Shown: positions 41,720 to 50,526 of the stretch, piece after piece
Numbering within the stretch: the first letter of the stretch is position 1
Layout: each line of letters begins with the position of its first letter
Assembly (NCBI GenBank): GCA_902465155.1
Contig: CABQLY010000011.1
Location: 1-64,000 of the forward strand
Direction of reading: 5' to 3'
DNA: 64,000 bases
Source of the DNA: an uncultured Oscillospiraceae bacterium
Lineage (GTDB): Bacteria; Bacillota; Clostridia; Oscillospirales; Acutalibacteraceae
Notes under the pieces: model-generated
Told to the model about the DNA's origin: nothing
The model's database searches: none
What the model saw: only the letters and a program-made list of their open reading frames with translations
Position numbers and translations under genes: made by a program

Positions 41720-42928
41720 ATGAACTACACACTGTTTTTAGATTTAGCCTTAATTATTTTTGCCGCAAAGCTGTTGGGCGTTTTGGCCAATAAGGTGCAT
41801 ATTCCCCAAGTTGTTGGGGAAATTATTGCCGGCTTTTTAATTGGCCCGAATTTGCTGGGGCTGGTTGCTAAAAGCGATTTAATTACCTATATGTCGGAGC
41901 TGGGCGTTATTATGCTTATGTTTATTGCCGGGCTGGAGACCGATTTAAAAGAAATTAAGCGTTCCGGCGCCGTTTCGCTTTTTGTGGCGGCAATGGGGGT
42001 GCTGTTCCCGCTGGTGTTGGGGTTCTTGCTTTACAGCTGCTTTTACGGCTTTTCGCCCATTGGCTCTAAGGGGTTTATTGAAGGGGTTTTTATTGGCACC
42101 ATTATTACGGCAACCTCGGTTGGCATTACGGTAGAGGTACTGCGCGAGCTGGGGCGGCTGAAGGGCAAGGTTGGTACCGTTATTTTAAGCGCTGCAATTA
42201 TAGACGATGTAATTGGCATTGTGCTGCTTACCTTTGTTTCCAGCATGAGCGATACCAGCGTAAAGCCCTTAACCGTTTTGTGGAAAACCGCCTTGTTTTT
42301 TATTTTTTGCATTGGGGCGGGCTACTTAATTTACCGCCTGTTCCGTTTTTTAGACGCCAAATATCCGCACCGCCGCCGAGTGCCAATTTTTAGCTTTGCG
42401 TTTTGCCTGTTTTTGGCCTATGTGGCCGAGCATTTTTTTGGCATTGCCGATATTACCGGCGCTTATGTAGCCGGGGTGATTTTTTGCAATATTAAAGACG
42501 CCGATTACATTGCCCGCCGGGTAGATATTAGCTCTTACATGATATTTGGCCCCATTTTTTTTGCCGGTATTGGCATTAAAATGTCTTTGCGGGGAATAGA
42601 TACTTCGGTGTTGCTGTTTTCGGCCTGCTTTGTGCTGGTGGCGCTGCTGGGCAAAATTTTGGGCTGCGGGCTGGCGGCAAGGCTAAGCGGCTTTAAGGGC
42701 AAGGACAGTCTTCGCGTGGGGGTTGGCATGATGGCCCGGGGCGAGGTTGCCCTTATTGTTGCCCAAAAGGGGCTGGCAGCCGGCGTAATTCCCGAAAAGT
42801 TTTTTACCGGGGTTATTTTGCTTATTATTGTTTCGTCGGTTATTACGCCCATTCTTTTGCGCATTTTGTACCGGGGCGAAAAAACCGAGGAACCCGAAAA
42901 ACCGGCTCAAGCTGCCACAAAGGCTTAA
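41720..42928 (+). CDS. CPA2-family cation/proton antiporter
   Basis: 402 residues with about 12 TM helices. VPIF/IPQVVGEIIAGFLIGP and GVIMLMFIAGLETD at the start and IIDDVIGIVLL (the paired-Asp ion site, near residue 158) are diagnostic of CPA2 Na+ or K+/H+ antiporters (NapA/KefB type). GGARGEVALIVAQKG-like sequence (MMARGEVALIVAQKGLA) near 340 fits too. There is no RCK domain. It ends with a short EKPAQAATKA tail and is followed by decayed copies of a Lys-rich repeat. Its own promoter separates it from the microcompartment operon. Confidence 0.87.
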   Translation: MNYTLFLDLALIIFAAKLLGVLANKVHIPQVVGEIIAGFLIGPNLLGLVAKSDLITYMSELGVIMLMFIAGLETDLKEIKRSGAVSLFVAAMGVLFPLVLGFLLYSCFYGFSPIGSKGFIEGVFIGTIITATSVGITVEVLRELGRLKGKVGTVILSAAIIDDVIGIVLLTFVSSMSDTSVKPLTVLWKTALFFIFCIGAGYLIYRLFRFLDAKYPHRRRVPIFSFAFCLFLAYVAEHFFGIADITGAYVAGVIFCNIKDADYIARRVDISSYMIFGPIFFAGIGIKMSLRGIDTSVLLFSACFVLVALLGKILGCGLAARLSGFKGKDSLRVGVGMMARGEVALIVAQKGLAAGVIPEKFFTGVILLIIVSSVITPILLRILYRGEKTEEPEKPAQAATKA

Positions 42929-43045
42929 GGTTGCCAATTTTAAGGCCATTAAGTTTAAGACTACCAAGAGCCGAAAGCTGTTAATCCTAAAGCCGACGAA
43001 TTTAAGGCGGCCAAGCTTAAGGTCGCTAAGCTTAAGGCTGCCAAA
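42924..43045 (+). repeat. degenerate 15-bp minisatellite coding Lys-rich pentapeptides, now out of frame
   Basis: Six 15-bp units of the form YTTAAGGYNGCCAAG lie at 42924, 42939, 42954, 43001, 43016 and 43031; a 32-bp gap separates the first three from the rest. The first three read LKVAN-FKAIK-FKTTK in one frame; the last three read FKAAK-LKVAK-LKAAK in the antiporter frame. The array overlaps the antiporter stop. It looks like the remains of a Lys-rich C-terminal tail. No gene can be supported in 42929-43158. Confidence 0.75.
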
Positions 43046-43158
43046 AATGTCGCTTAAATTTGCCCCAAAAGGTGTGCTTTTAAAGGGTGTTTAAAGGCAA
43101 AATTGGCTTTTAAGCGCTTTTTAGCCGTTTTAATTGGCTAAATTTTTAAAATTTGGCC

Positions 43159-43187
43159 TTGACAAGGGCAGTGCAGTTTGGTATAAT
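43159..43187 (+). promoter_or_regulatory. promoter of the infC operon
   Basis: TTGACA (43159-43164), 17-bp spacer, TATAAT (43182-43187); a near-consensus strong promoter. Confidence 0.9.
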
Positions 43188-43189
43188 AC

Positions 43190-43330
43190 TTTGGTAATAA
43201 AGCAGAACATCTTTGCCGTTCTCACCCTAGGGCGCAGCCTCACGGGTTAATAGTCCTTAGCCTTTGCAGGGCTAATTGGGTGTGTTTTCAGCACGGGCGG
43301 CAATTGGGCTGTCCGTGCTTTAATTTTATT
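43190..43330 (+). ncRNA. L20-type ribosomal leader of infC-rpmI-rplT
   Basis: A 140-nt leader between a strong promoter and infC, ending in AGCACGGGCGG...CTGTCCGTGCT plus TTTAATTTTATTTTT, an attenuator-like hairpin. A preceding stem (TTAGCC/GGGCTAA, about 43258-43275) fits the two-site L20 binding layout known in Firmicutes, where excess L20 causes early termination. Assignment rests on position and hairpins, not an alignment. Confidence 0.6.
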
Positions 43331-43346
43331 TTTGGAGGTGCTTATC

Positions 43347-43865
43347 ATTAGCATTAAAGAGTTAACCATCAACGAGGCGATCCGTGAAAAAGAGGTTCGT
43401 GTGATTGACACCGACGGCTCTCAGCTTGGCATTTTAAAAATTGCCGACGCGCTGAACGCCGCCTATGCGAAGGATCTGGATCTGGTTTGTATTTCTCCCA
43501 ACGCGAAACCGGTTGTTTGCAAAATAATGGATTACGGCAAGTACCGTTTTGAGCAAACCAAGCGCGAAAAAGAGGCTAAGAAAAACCAACGCATTATTGA
43601 GGTTAAAGAGATCCGCCTGGGCCTGAGCATTGATGTACACGACTTTGAAACAAAGGGCCGCCACGCCAAGCGCTTTTTGCAAGAAGGCAACAAGGTCAAG
43701 GTTTCTATCCGCTTTCGCGGGCGGGAGCTGGGCCACCCCGAAATCGGGCTGGAGACCATGAAGCGTTTTGCCGAATTTTGCGCAGAGTTTTCGGTAATAG
43801 AAAAACCGGCGAAGATGGAAGGCCGCAATATGCTAATGTTTTTAGCACCCAAGCCAACGAAGTAA
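43347..43865 (+). CDS. infC: translation initiation factor IF-3 (non-AUG start)
   Basis: 172 residues. [20 protein letters not shown] opens the N-domain; [17 protein letters not shown] and [15 protein letters not shown] lie in the C-domain. There is no ATG at the right place: GGAGG (43334-43338) is followed 8 bp later by ATT (43347), with ATC at 43344 as an alternative. An AUU start is known for infC and lets IF-3 repress its own translation. The TTG at 43332 overlaps the ribosome-binding site and is unlikely. Confidence 0.93.
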   Translation: MSIKELTINEAIREKEVRVIDTDGSQLGILKIADALNAAYAKDLDLVCISPNAKPVVCKIMDYGKYRFEQTKREKEAKKNQRIIEVKEIRLGLSIDVHDFETKGRHAKRFLQEGNKVKVSIRFRGRELGHPEIGLETMKRFAEFCAEFSVIEKPAKMEGRNMLMFLAPKPTK

Positions 43866-43887
43866 GCATTTAAGGAGGATTTTTAAA

Positions 43888-44085
43888 ATGCCTAAACTAA
43901 AATCAAATTCCGGCGCTAAAAAAAGATTTAAGGTGACCAAAAACGGTAAGATCAAATGCGGTCACGCCTACAAATCTCACATCTTAAACAAAAAAACCAC
44001 CAAGCGTAAAAGAAACCTGCGTAAGGTAGTAGTGGTAGACGCAACCAGCGTTGCAAAGGTTAAAAAAATGATCCCTTACAAATAA
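43888..44085 (+). CDS. rpmI: 50S ribosomal protein L35
   Basis: 65 residues, very basic; [20 protein letters not shown] and [16 protein letters not shown] are the L35 signatures. It follows infC by 22 bp with AAGGAGGA. Co-regulated with infC and rplT. Confidence 0.97.
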   Translation: MPKLKSNSGAKKRFKVTKNGKIKCGHAYKSHILNKKTTKRKRNLRKVVVVDATSVAKVKKMIPYK

Positions 44086-44140
44086 GGGCTAACCGCAACA
44101 AACAAAATTAATTGAAACCGAACAACGGAGGTAACATAAA

Positions 44141-44497
44141 ATGGCACGAGTAAAAGGCGCTATGGCTACGCGCAAAAGAAGAAAAAAGGTATTAAAGCTT
44201 TCCAAGGGTTACTTTGGTGCAAAATCTAAGCTGTTTAAAACCGCAAAAGAAGCAGTTATGAAATCCGGCAACTATGCCTACATTGGCCGCCGCTTAAAAA
44301 AGCGCGATTTTCGCCGCTTGTGGATTACCCGTATTTCTGCTGCCGCTAAAATGAACGGCATGAATTATTCCACCTTTATGAACGGGCTGAAAAAAGCCGG
44401 TGTTGAAATGAACCGCAAAATGCTTGCCGAAATTGCCGTTCATGACGCTGCTGCTTTTACCTCTTTAGCCGAAACCGCAAAGGCTGCCTTAAAATAA
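44141..44497 (+). CDS. rplT: 50S ribosomal protein L20
   Basis: 118 residues: [20 protein letters not shown] and [20 protein letters not shown]. Required for early 50S assembly and the likely autoregulator of this operon through the leader at 43190. ACGGAGGT precedes the ATG. Confidence 0.97.
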   Translation: MARVKGAMATRKRRKKVLKLSKGYFGAKSKLFKTAKEAVMKSGNYAYIGRRLKKRDFRRLWITRISAAAKMNGMNYSTFMNGLKKAGVEMNRKMLAEIAVHDAAAFTSLAETAKAALK

Positions 44498-44504
44498 TAA
44501 AACA

Positions 44505-44538
44505 CTGCCCGGGTAACGCTTTGCTCGGGCGTTTTTTT
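44505..44538 (+). terminator. terminator of the infC operon
   Basis: GCCCG/CGGGC stem with a 14-nt loop, then GTTTTTTT. Confidence 0.75.
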
Positions 44539-44661
44539 CTGTTTTGGGCAGCGGTTTTGCGGCCTGTTTTAAAGCCTTTGGCACGGGTTGTTTTGTAAAA
44601 GTCTGCAAAAGCCGGGCCTGCATTTTTAGCCGGTTAAAACAAAATTAAAGGGTGAGGGTTT

Positions 44662-45432
44662 ATGATAACCGCAAAAAACAACAGCCGCGTAAAGCAGGTG
44701 GCCTTGCTTTGCGCCTCGGCCGCCAAGCGGGCCGAAAGCGGCCTGTTTGTGCTGGAGGGCAGCCGCCTTTGCAGCGAGCTGCTGCGGGAAAATTTTGCCG
44801 TGCAGGAGCTGTACTACACCGCAGCCGCAGCGCAAAAAAACGCCGCGCTTTTGCAAAGGCTTTGCCAAAAGGCGGCGTTTTACACCGAGGTTTCGGAGCC
44901 GGTTTTTGCCAAAATGGCCGATACCAAAAACCCCCAGGGAATTTTGTGCGTTGTTAAAATACCCGCCCCGGTAAATAAACTGCCAAGCGGCCGTTACCTT
45001 GCCTTTGAGCAGGTTAGCGACCCGGGCAACCTGGGTGCCGCCGCCCGCACGGCCGACGCGCTGGGCTTTGCCGGCTTAATTTTAACCCAAAACGGGGTAG
45101 ACCCTTACTCCCCAAAAGCAATGCGGGCCTCTATGGGCGCGTTGCTGCGGCTGCCGCTTTACACGGTGCAAAATTTAAGCGCTGCGCTGCCGCAATTTAA
45201 AAGCCAAGGCTTTGTGGTAAGCGGAACGGTGGTAGAAAAAAACGCCGAGCCTATTACAAAGGTGCAGTTTACGAAAAACGAGATTGCCGTAATTGGCAAC
45301 GAGGCAAACGGAATGACCGAGGCGGCACGGCAATGCTGCGACCGGCTTATTACCATTCCAATGGCGGGCAGGGCAGAATCTTTAAACGCGGCGGTTGCGG
45401 CCGCTATTGTAATGTGGGAGATGTGTAAATGA
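44662..45432 (+). CDS. TrmH/SpoU-family RNA 2'-O-methyltransferase
   Basis: 256 residues. The N-terminal substrate-binding part has LFVLEGSRLCSELL. The SPOUT knot carries VSDPGNLGAAARTADALGF, IGNEANGMTE and IPMAGRAESLNAAVAAAIV, motifs 1-3. It uses SAM to 2'-O-methylate an rRNA or tRNA ribose; the site is unknown. The stop overlaps the dprA start (ATGA). Confidence 0.92.
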   Translation: MITAKNNSRVKQVALLCASAAKRAESGLFVLEGSRLCSELLRENFAVQELYYTAAAAQKNAALLQRLCQKAAFYTEVSEPVFAKMADTKNPQGILCVVKIPAPVNKLPSGRYLAFEQVSDPGNLGAAARTADALGFAGLILTQNGVDPYSPKAMRASMGALLRLPLYTVQNLSAALPQFKSQGFVVSGTVVEKNAEPITKVQFTKNEIAVIGNEANGMTEAARQCCDRLITIPMAGRAESLNAAVAAAIVMWEMCK

Positions 45433-46835
45433 GCGCGGGGCAAAAATCGGCAACCTTTTACGCGGTTTACACGGCGCAGGTGCTGGGTGCGGCCAGTAAG
45501 CGGTTAGAACTGGTTTTAGAGCAGTATAAAACGCTGGAGGCCTTTTACCGCGCCACGCCGGAGGAATGTAGGCGGTTAGGGCTGTTAAGCAGCGCCCAAT
45601 TGGCACGCAAAAAATCTTTGAGCGACGAAAATATTCTTGAAATTCTGCGCTATTGTGAATATAATAACATCAGGGTGTTAACCCGCGAGAGCGCCGAGTT
45701 TATTTACCGCCTGCGGGCTATTGAGTTCCCGCCGCTGGTGCTTTACGCCCGCGGTAAACCGTTAAAGGATTTGCCGGCCGTTGGCATTGTTGGCACCCGC
45801 CACCCTACCGAGTTTGGCTGTAAATCGGCCTATTCGTTAGCGGCAAGGCTTAGCCTTTCGGGCTTTACGGTTGTTTCGGGCGGGGCCCTTGGGGTAGATA
45901 CAATGGCGCACTACGGCGCCTTAAACGCCGGCGGCCAAACCGTTATGGTGTTGGGCTGCGGGCACGATAGCCGGTACCTAACCGTTCAAAACCGGCTGCG
46001 CCGTAAGGCAGAGCAAAACGGCACCGTATTAAGCGAGCTGCCGCCAAAAACAATGCCCTCGCGCTACACCTTTCCTATTCGCAACCGCATAATTTCGGCC
46101 TTGAGCGACTGTGTTGCCGTGGTAGAGGCCGGGGAGCGCAGCGGCGCTTTAATTACGGCGGGCTACGCCATGGAGCAGGGGCGCGAGCTGTTTGCCGTTC
46201 CGGGGAATATTGGCGTTTCGCAGTATCAGGGCAGTAATGTGCTGATACGCGACGGTGCCATTCCCTTAATTTCGGCCGACGATATTGTACAAACCTACGC
46301 TCCCGTTTACAACGAAATTCACCCTTCGGCCAAGCTGAGCCCGGCCATAAAGCAGGGCTATTACCGGGTAGAAAACGCCTACCGCGCCTATTTAAGCTTT
46401 ACCCCGCAGCGGGCCCAAAAGGGCGCGCCCCGTGGGGCTAAGCCCAACGCCCCTGCCGCGCAAAGCAGCCCCGAAAAGGCCAACCGCTTTGCCAATCCCG
46501 GCGGCGAGCAGGCAACCCCCTTGCCGCAAAAGGGCCCCGCAAACCCAAAAGGCCCCCAGCCGCCAAACGCTTTAAAGCAAGAAAAAAGCGCCCAGCCCCA
46601 AAACGGGCCCGCTTTAACGGCGCAGCCGGTAGGGCGCGTAGCGGTGCCGCCGGGCCTGTCGCACGCGGCGGGGGCAGTGCTTTCGGCCTTTCAAAACCGG
46701 GTGGAGCTAACAGATGTATTAGGCGAACGCGCCGGTGTAAAGGGCAGCGAGCTAATTATTGCGCTCAGCGAGCTGGAGCTTATGGGCTGTATTCGCGCGG
46801 TTCCCGTTGGGCAGTACGAGCTGTTAGAACAATAA
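45429..46835 (+). CDS. dprA: DNA-processing protein DprA with long linker
   Basis: 468 residues. The Rossmann core (about 115-290) shows VGIVGTRHPTEFGCKSAYS, VVSGGALGVDTMAH, FPIRNRIISALSDCVAVVEA and FAVPGNIG. It binds single-stranded DNA and loads RecA during transformation. Residues about 330-400 are a Pro/Ala/Lys/Gln-rich unstructured linker before a C-terminal winged helix (ELTDVLGERAGVKGSELIIA), making the protein about 100 residues longer than common DprAs. It is translationally coupled to the upstream methyltransferase. Confidence 0.93.
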   Translation: MSAGQKSATFYAVYTAQVLGAASKRLELVLEQYKTLEAFYRATPEECRRLGLLSSAQLARKKSLSDENILEILRYCEYNNIRVLTRESAEFIYRLRAIEFPPLVLYARGKPLKDLPAVGIVGTRHPTEFGCKSAYSLAARLSLSGFTVVSGGALGVDTMAHYGALNAGGQTVMVLGCGHDSRYLTVQNRLRRKAEQNGTVLSELPPKTMPSRYTFPIRNRIISALSDCVAVVEAGERSGALITAGYAMEQGRELFAVPGNIGVSQYQGSNVLIRDGAIPLISADDIVQTYAPVYNEIHPSAKLSPAIKQGYYRVENAYRAYLSFTPQRAQKGAPRGAKPNAPAAQSSPEKANRFANPGGEQATPLPQKGPANPKGPQPPNALKQEKSAQPQNGPALTAQPVGRVAVPPGLSHAAGAVLSAFQNRVELTDVLGERAGVKGSELIIALSELELMGCIRAVPVGQYELLEQ

Positions 46836-46932
46836 AGCCTTTTAAATTGCCTTATAATAAACATTAAGTTTTTTATGAATAGATTGTGCCGGCGGCGTGC
46901 GCCGGCCGTAAACCGAAAGGATGGTTATTGCT

Positions 46933-49080
46933 TTGTCCAAACTAATTATTGTAGAGTCCCCCTCTAAAATTAAAAGCATTAAAAAATATTTGGGCAGCGG
47001 GTATCAGGTCATGGCCTCTAAGGGTCATGTTCGCGACCTGCCAAAATCTAAAATCGGGGTAGATTTTGAGCACAATTTTGAGCCGAAATATATGAACATG
47101 GCCGATAAAAAAGAGGTTATTTCCGAGCTGCGCGCGGCCGCCAAAAAGGCCGACAAGGTTTACCTTGCCACCGACCCGGACCGGGAGGGCGAGGCGATCT
47201 CTTGGCATTTGGCCCACCTTTTGGGGCTGGACCCGGCCGAAAAAAACCGCGTCTGCTTTAACGAAATTACCAAAAGCGGCGTAACCGCCGGTATGAAGCA
47301 GCCGCGCGCGTTAGATATGAACCTGGTAGACGCCCAGCAGGCGCGCCGGGTGTTAGACCGCATTGTGGGCTACGAGCTAAGCCCTTTTTTGTGGAAAAAG
47401 GTAAAGCGCGGGCTTTCGGCCGGTCGGGTGCAGTCGGTTGCGCTGCGCCTAATTGTAGATAGAGAGCGGGAGATTGAAGCCTTTAAGCCCGAGGAATATT
47501 GGACCGTTGACGGCACCTTTTTAAAGGGCGAAAAAGCCTTTACCGCTCATTTTTACGGCACAGCCGCCGGCAAAAAGCTGGCCTTACAAAACGGGGAACA
47601 AACAAGCAAGGTTGTAGCCGAGCTAAAAACCGCAGATTTTCGCGTTGCCACGGTTAAAGAAAAACAAAAAAGGGTGCAGCCGGCGCCCCCGTTTACAACC
47701 TCTACCCTGCAGCAGGAGGCCGCCCGTAAGCTTAATTTTACCGGCCAACGCACTATGATGGTTGCGCAGCAGCTGTACGAGGGCGTTGAGCTGGAGGGGC
47801 TTGGCGTTACGGGTTTAATTACCTACATGAGAACCGATTCTTTGCGCATTTCGGAGGAGGCCCGCGCCGCTGCCGCCAGCTACATTACCGAAACCTACGG
47901 GCAAAATTACCTGCCCGAAAAACCGCGGTATTTTAAAAGCAAAGCCTCGGCGCAGGACGCGCACGAGGCCATTCGCCCTACTATGATAGACCTTTCGCCC
48001 GAGCGGGTAAAGGGGGCGCTGAACCGCGATCAGCTTGCGCTGTACCGGTTAATTTGGTCCCGCTTTATTGCCAGCTTAATGGCGGTTAGTCTTTACGAGG
48101 TTACAACGGTTGAAATTGCCTCGCAAAACTATTTGTTTAAGGCCAGCGATACCAAGCAGGTGTTTAACGGCTACACCGTTTTGTACCAAGAGGGGCGGGA
48201 TGATGATGAGGATGAAAAAACCGACGCGCTGCCGCCCCTTTCCGAGGGCGACGCCGTTGCCCCCAGGGACTTTGAACCCAAGCAGCATTTTACCCAGCCG
48301 CCCGCCCGTTACAGCGAGCCAACTTTAATTAAAGCGCTGGATGAAAACGGAATTGGCCGCCCCTCTACCTACGCACCAATTATTAGCAACATTTTAAACC
48401 GTGCGTATATTGAGCGGCAGCAAAAGGCGCTGGTGCCTACGCCGCTGGGCAAGGTTATTACCGACCTAATGCAAGATTATTTTGAAAAAATTGTAGATGT
48501 TAAATTTACCGCCGGAATGGAAGAAAGTTTAGATAAGGTTGAAAAGGGTACCCTGCCCTGGAAAACCATTATTGCCGGATTTTACACCGACTTTGAAAAC
48601 GACCTGCACGCGGCCGAAACCGCATTGGAGGGCAAACGCATTAAAGTTCCGGAGGTTGAAACCGACGAAAAATGCGAGCTTTGCGGCCGCAATTTAGTGG
48701 TGCGCAGCGGCCGGTTTGGCAAGTTTTTGGCCTGCCCCGGGTTCCCCGAGTGTTCGTTCACCAAACCGCTGCCCGAAAACGAGGTAAAAGAGCCTTGCCC
48801 CAAGTGCGGGGCCAAGCTGCTAAAGCGGCGCTCTAAAAAGGGTAAAACCTTTTACGCCTGCTCGGCTTATCCGGCGTGCGATTTTGCCGCACCGGGTATT
48901 CCCACCGGGGAGGTTTGCCCCGAATGTGGCAGCTACCTGGTAAAGGGGCTGCGCGGCCGAACCTATTGCTTGAACGCCGAATGCCCCACCCGTAAGGAGA
49001 CGGCTAAAAAGGCCAAAGCAACCAAAGCCAAAGGGGCTGCCAAGGGCAAAAAAAGCAGCAAGGCAAGCACAAAAAAGTAA
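46933..49080 (+). CDS. topA: DNA topoisomerase I
   Basis: 715 residues from TTG 46933 (SKLIIVESPSKIKSIKKYL, the typical TopA start). An ATG at 46921 is in frame but only 1 bp from the AAAGG ribosome-binding site. The TOPRIM acids are in ATDPDREGEAISWHL and the active-site Tyr in GLITYMRTDSLRIS. Three C4 zinc ribbons near the end (CELCGRN, CPKCGAK, CPECGSY) and a Lys/Ala-rich tail follow. It relaxes negative supercoils. A GC-rich GCCGGCG/CGCCGGC hairpin (about 46888-46907) sits upstream. Confidence 0.95.
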   Translation: MSKLIIVESPSKIKSIKKYLGSGYQVMASKGHVRDLPKSKIGVDFEHNFEPKYMNMADKKEVISELRAAAKKADKVYLATDPDREGEAISWHLAHLLGLDPAEKNRVCFNEITKSGVTAGMKQPRALDMNLVDAQQARRVLDRIVGYELSPFLWKKVKRGLSAGRVQSVALRLIVDREREIEAFKPEEYWTVDGTFLKGEKAFTAHFYGTAAGKKLALQNGEQTSKVVAELKTADFRVATVKEKQKRVQPAPPFTTSTLQQEAARKLNFTGQRTMMVAQQLYEGVELEGLGVTGLITYMRTDSLRISEEARAAAASYITETYGQNYLPEKPRYFKSKASAQDAHEAIRPTMIDLSPERVKGALNRDQLALYRLIWSRFIASLMAVSLYEVTTVEIASQNYLFKASDTKQVFNGYTVLYQEGRDDDEDEKTDALPPLSEGDAVAPRDFEPKQHFTQPPARYSEPTLIKALDENGIGRPSTYAPIISNILNRAYIERQQKALVPTPLGKVITDLMQDYFEKIVDVKFTAGMEESLDKVEKGTLPWKTIIAGFYTDFENDLHAAETALEGKRIKVPEVETDEKCELCGRNLVVRSGRFGKFLACPGFPECSFTKPLPENEVKEPCPKCGAKLLKRRSKKGKTFYACSAYPACDFAAPGIPTGEVCPECGSYLVKGLRGRTYCLNAECPTRKETAKKAKATKAKGAAKGKKSSKASTKK

Positions 49081-49203
49081 AGGAATAACGGCTGCGTGCG
49101 GCAGGTTAAGCCGCACGCGTTAGGCAAGGGTTAACCCCCCGCACGGCGTTTTAAGCCTGCCGTTTTAATAAAGCTCGGGCAGGCAGTGCCCGTTAGGTGA
49201 AGT

Positions 49204-50526
49204 ATGAATTTTAATATAACTGTAATTGGCGCGGGGCTGGCCGGGTGCGAGGCCGCCTGGGCCGCCGCAAACCGCGGGCTAAAGGTGCAGCTGCTGGAGA
49301 TGAAGCCGGCGCAAAAAACCCCGGCCCACAAAAGCAATTTGTTTGCCGAGCTGGTTTGCTCTAACTCTTTAAAAGCGTTTCGCTTAGCCTCGGCCGCCGG
49401 GCTGCTAAAGGCCGAAATGCGGCTGCTTGGCAGCCTTTGCTTAACGGCGGCCGAAACCTGTACCGTACCGGCCGGCGGCGCGCTGGCGGTAGAACGCAAC
49501 GCCTTTTCGGCCTATATTACCCAAAAAATTAAATCGCACCCAAACATAACGGTGCGGCAGCAAACGGTTACCAGCCTGCCGCAGCAGGGGGTTACGGTTG
49601 TGGCAACCGGCCCGTTAACCGAGGGCGCCTTAGCGGCCGACATTGCCCGCCTTACCGGGCAGGAGTACTTAAACTTTTACGACGCCGCCGCCCCCATTGT
49701 TAGCTTTGAAAGCGTAGATATGGGTGAGGCTTTTTTTGCCAGCCGCTACGGCAAGGGCAACGGGGACGATTACATTAATTGCCCGCTGGATAAAGCGCAG
49801 TATACTGCCTTTCGGCAGGAGCTGGTTACCGCCGAGCGAGCCTTGTTGCACGATTTTGAAAAAAAGCGCGAAATTTACGAGGGCTGCATGCCAATAGAGG
49901 TGCTGGCTGCCCGGGGCGAGGACGCCATTCGCTTTGGCCCTATGAAGCCGGTTGGCCTTACCAACCCGGCTACCGGTCACCGACCCTGGGCCGTTTTGCA
50001 ATTGCGGCGGGAGGACCCGGCCGGCAATATGTACAACTTAGTTGGTTTTCAAACAAACCTAAAATTTGGCGAGCAAAAGCGGGTATTTTCTATGATCCCC
50101 GCCCTAAAAAACGCCGAGTTTTTACGCTACGGCGTTATGCACCGCAACAGCTTTATTCAGTCGCCAAAGCTGTTGGCGCCAAACCTGGCGCTGCGGCAAA
50201 ACGGCAATGTGTTTTTTGCCGGCCAGCTTTCGGGGGTTGAGGGGTATATGGAATCGGCAGCAAGCGGCATTTTGTGCGGTATAAACGCCGCTGCCAAGGT
50301 GCTGGGCAAGCCGCCGCTTATTTTGCCGCAAAGCACTATGATCGGCGCGCTGCTGCATTACATTACCACCCCGCGCGAGGACCGGTTTGAGCCTATGGGT
50401 GCCAATTTTGGCATTTTGCCAAAGCCGGCCGAGCGCATTAAAAATAAAACCGAACGGTATACCGTGGTGGCCGAACAGGCTTTAGCTGAATTAAAGCAGG
50501 CGCTGAAAGGAGAACAACTGGTATGA
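49204..50526 (+). CDS. trmFO: methylenetetrahydrofolate-tRNA-(uracil-5-)-methyltransferase
   Basis: 440 residues of the folate/FAD type. VIGAGLAGCEAAWAAANRGL is the FAD-binding start; KSNLFAELVCSNSLKA and FQTNLKFGEQKRVF are TrmFO signatures, and CMPIEVLAARGEDAIRFGPM fits the catalytic Cys region. It makes m5U54 in the T-loop of tRNAs. The stop overlaps plsX (ATGA). Upstream, 49094-49118 is a perfect 9-bp GCGTGCGGC/GCCGCACGC hairpin without a T-run. Confidence 0.95.
   Translation: MNFNITVIGAGLAGCEAAWAAANRGLKVQLLEMKPAQKTPAHKSNLFAELVCSNSLKAFRLASAAGLLKAEMRLLGSLCLTAAETCTVPAGGALAVERNAFSAYITQKIKSHPNITVRQQTVTSLPQQGVTVVATGPLTEGALAADIARLTGQEYLNFYDAAAPIVSFESVDMGEAFFASRYGKGNGDDYINCPLDKAQYTAFRQELVTAERALLHDFEKKREIYEGCMPIEVLAARGEDAIRFGPMKPVGLTNPATGHRPWAVLQLRREDPAGNMYNLVGFQTNLKFGEQKRVFSMIPALKNAEFLRYGVMHRNSFIQSPKLLAPNLALRQNGNVFFAGQLSGVEGYMESAASGILCGINAAAKVLGKPPLILPQSTMIGALLHYITTPREDRFEPMGANFGILPKPAERIKNKTERYTVVAEQALAELKQALKGEQLV

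Noticed and set aside
43332..43346. TTG start for infC at 43332
   Set aside because: It overlaps the GGAGG ribosome-binding site itself, leaving no spacing.
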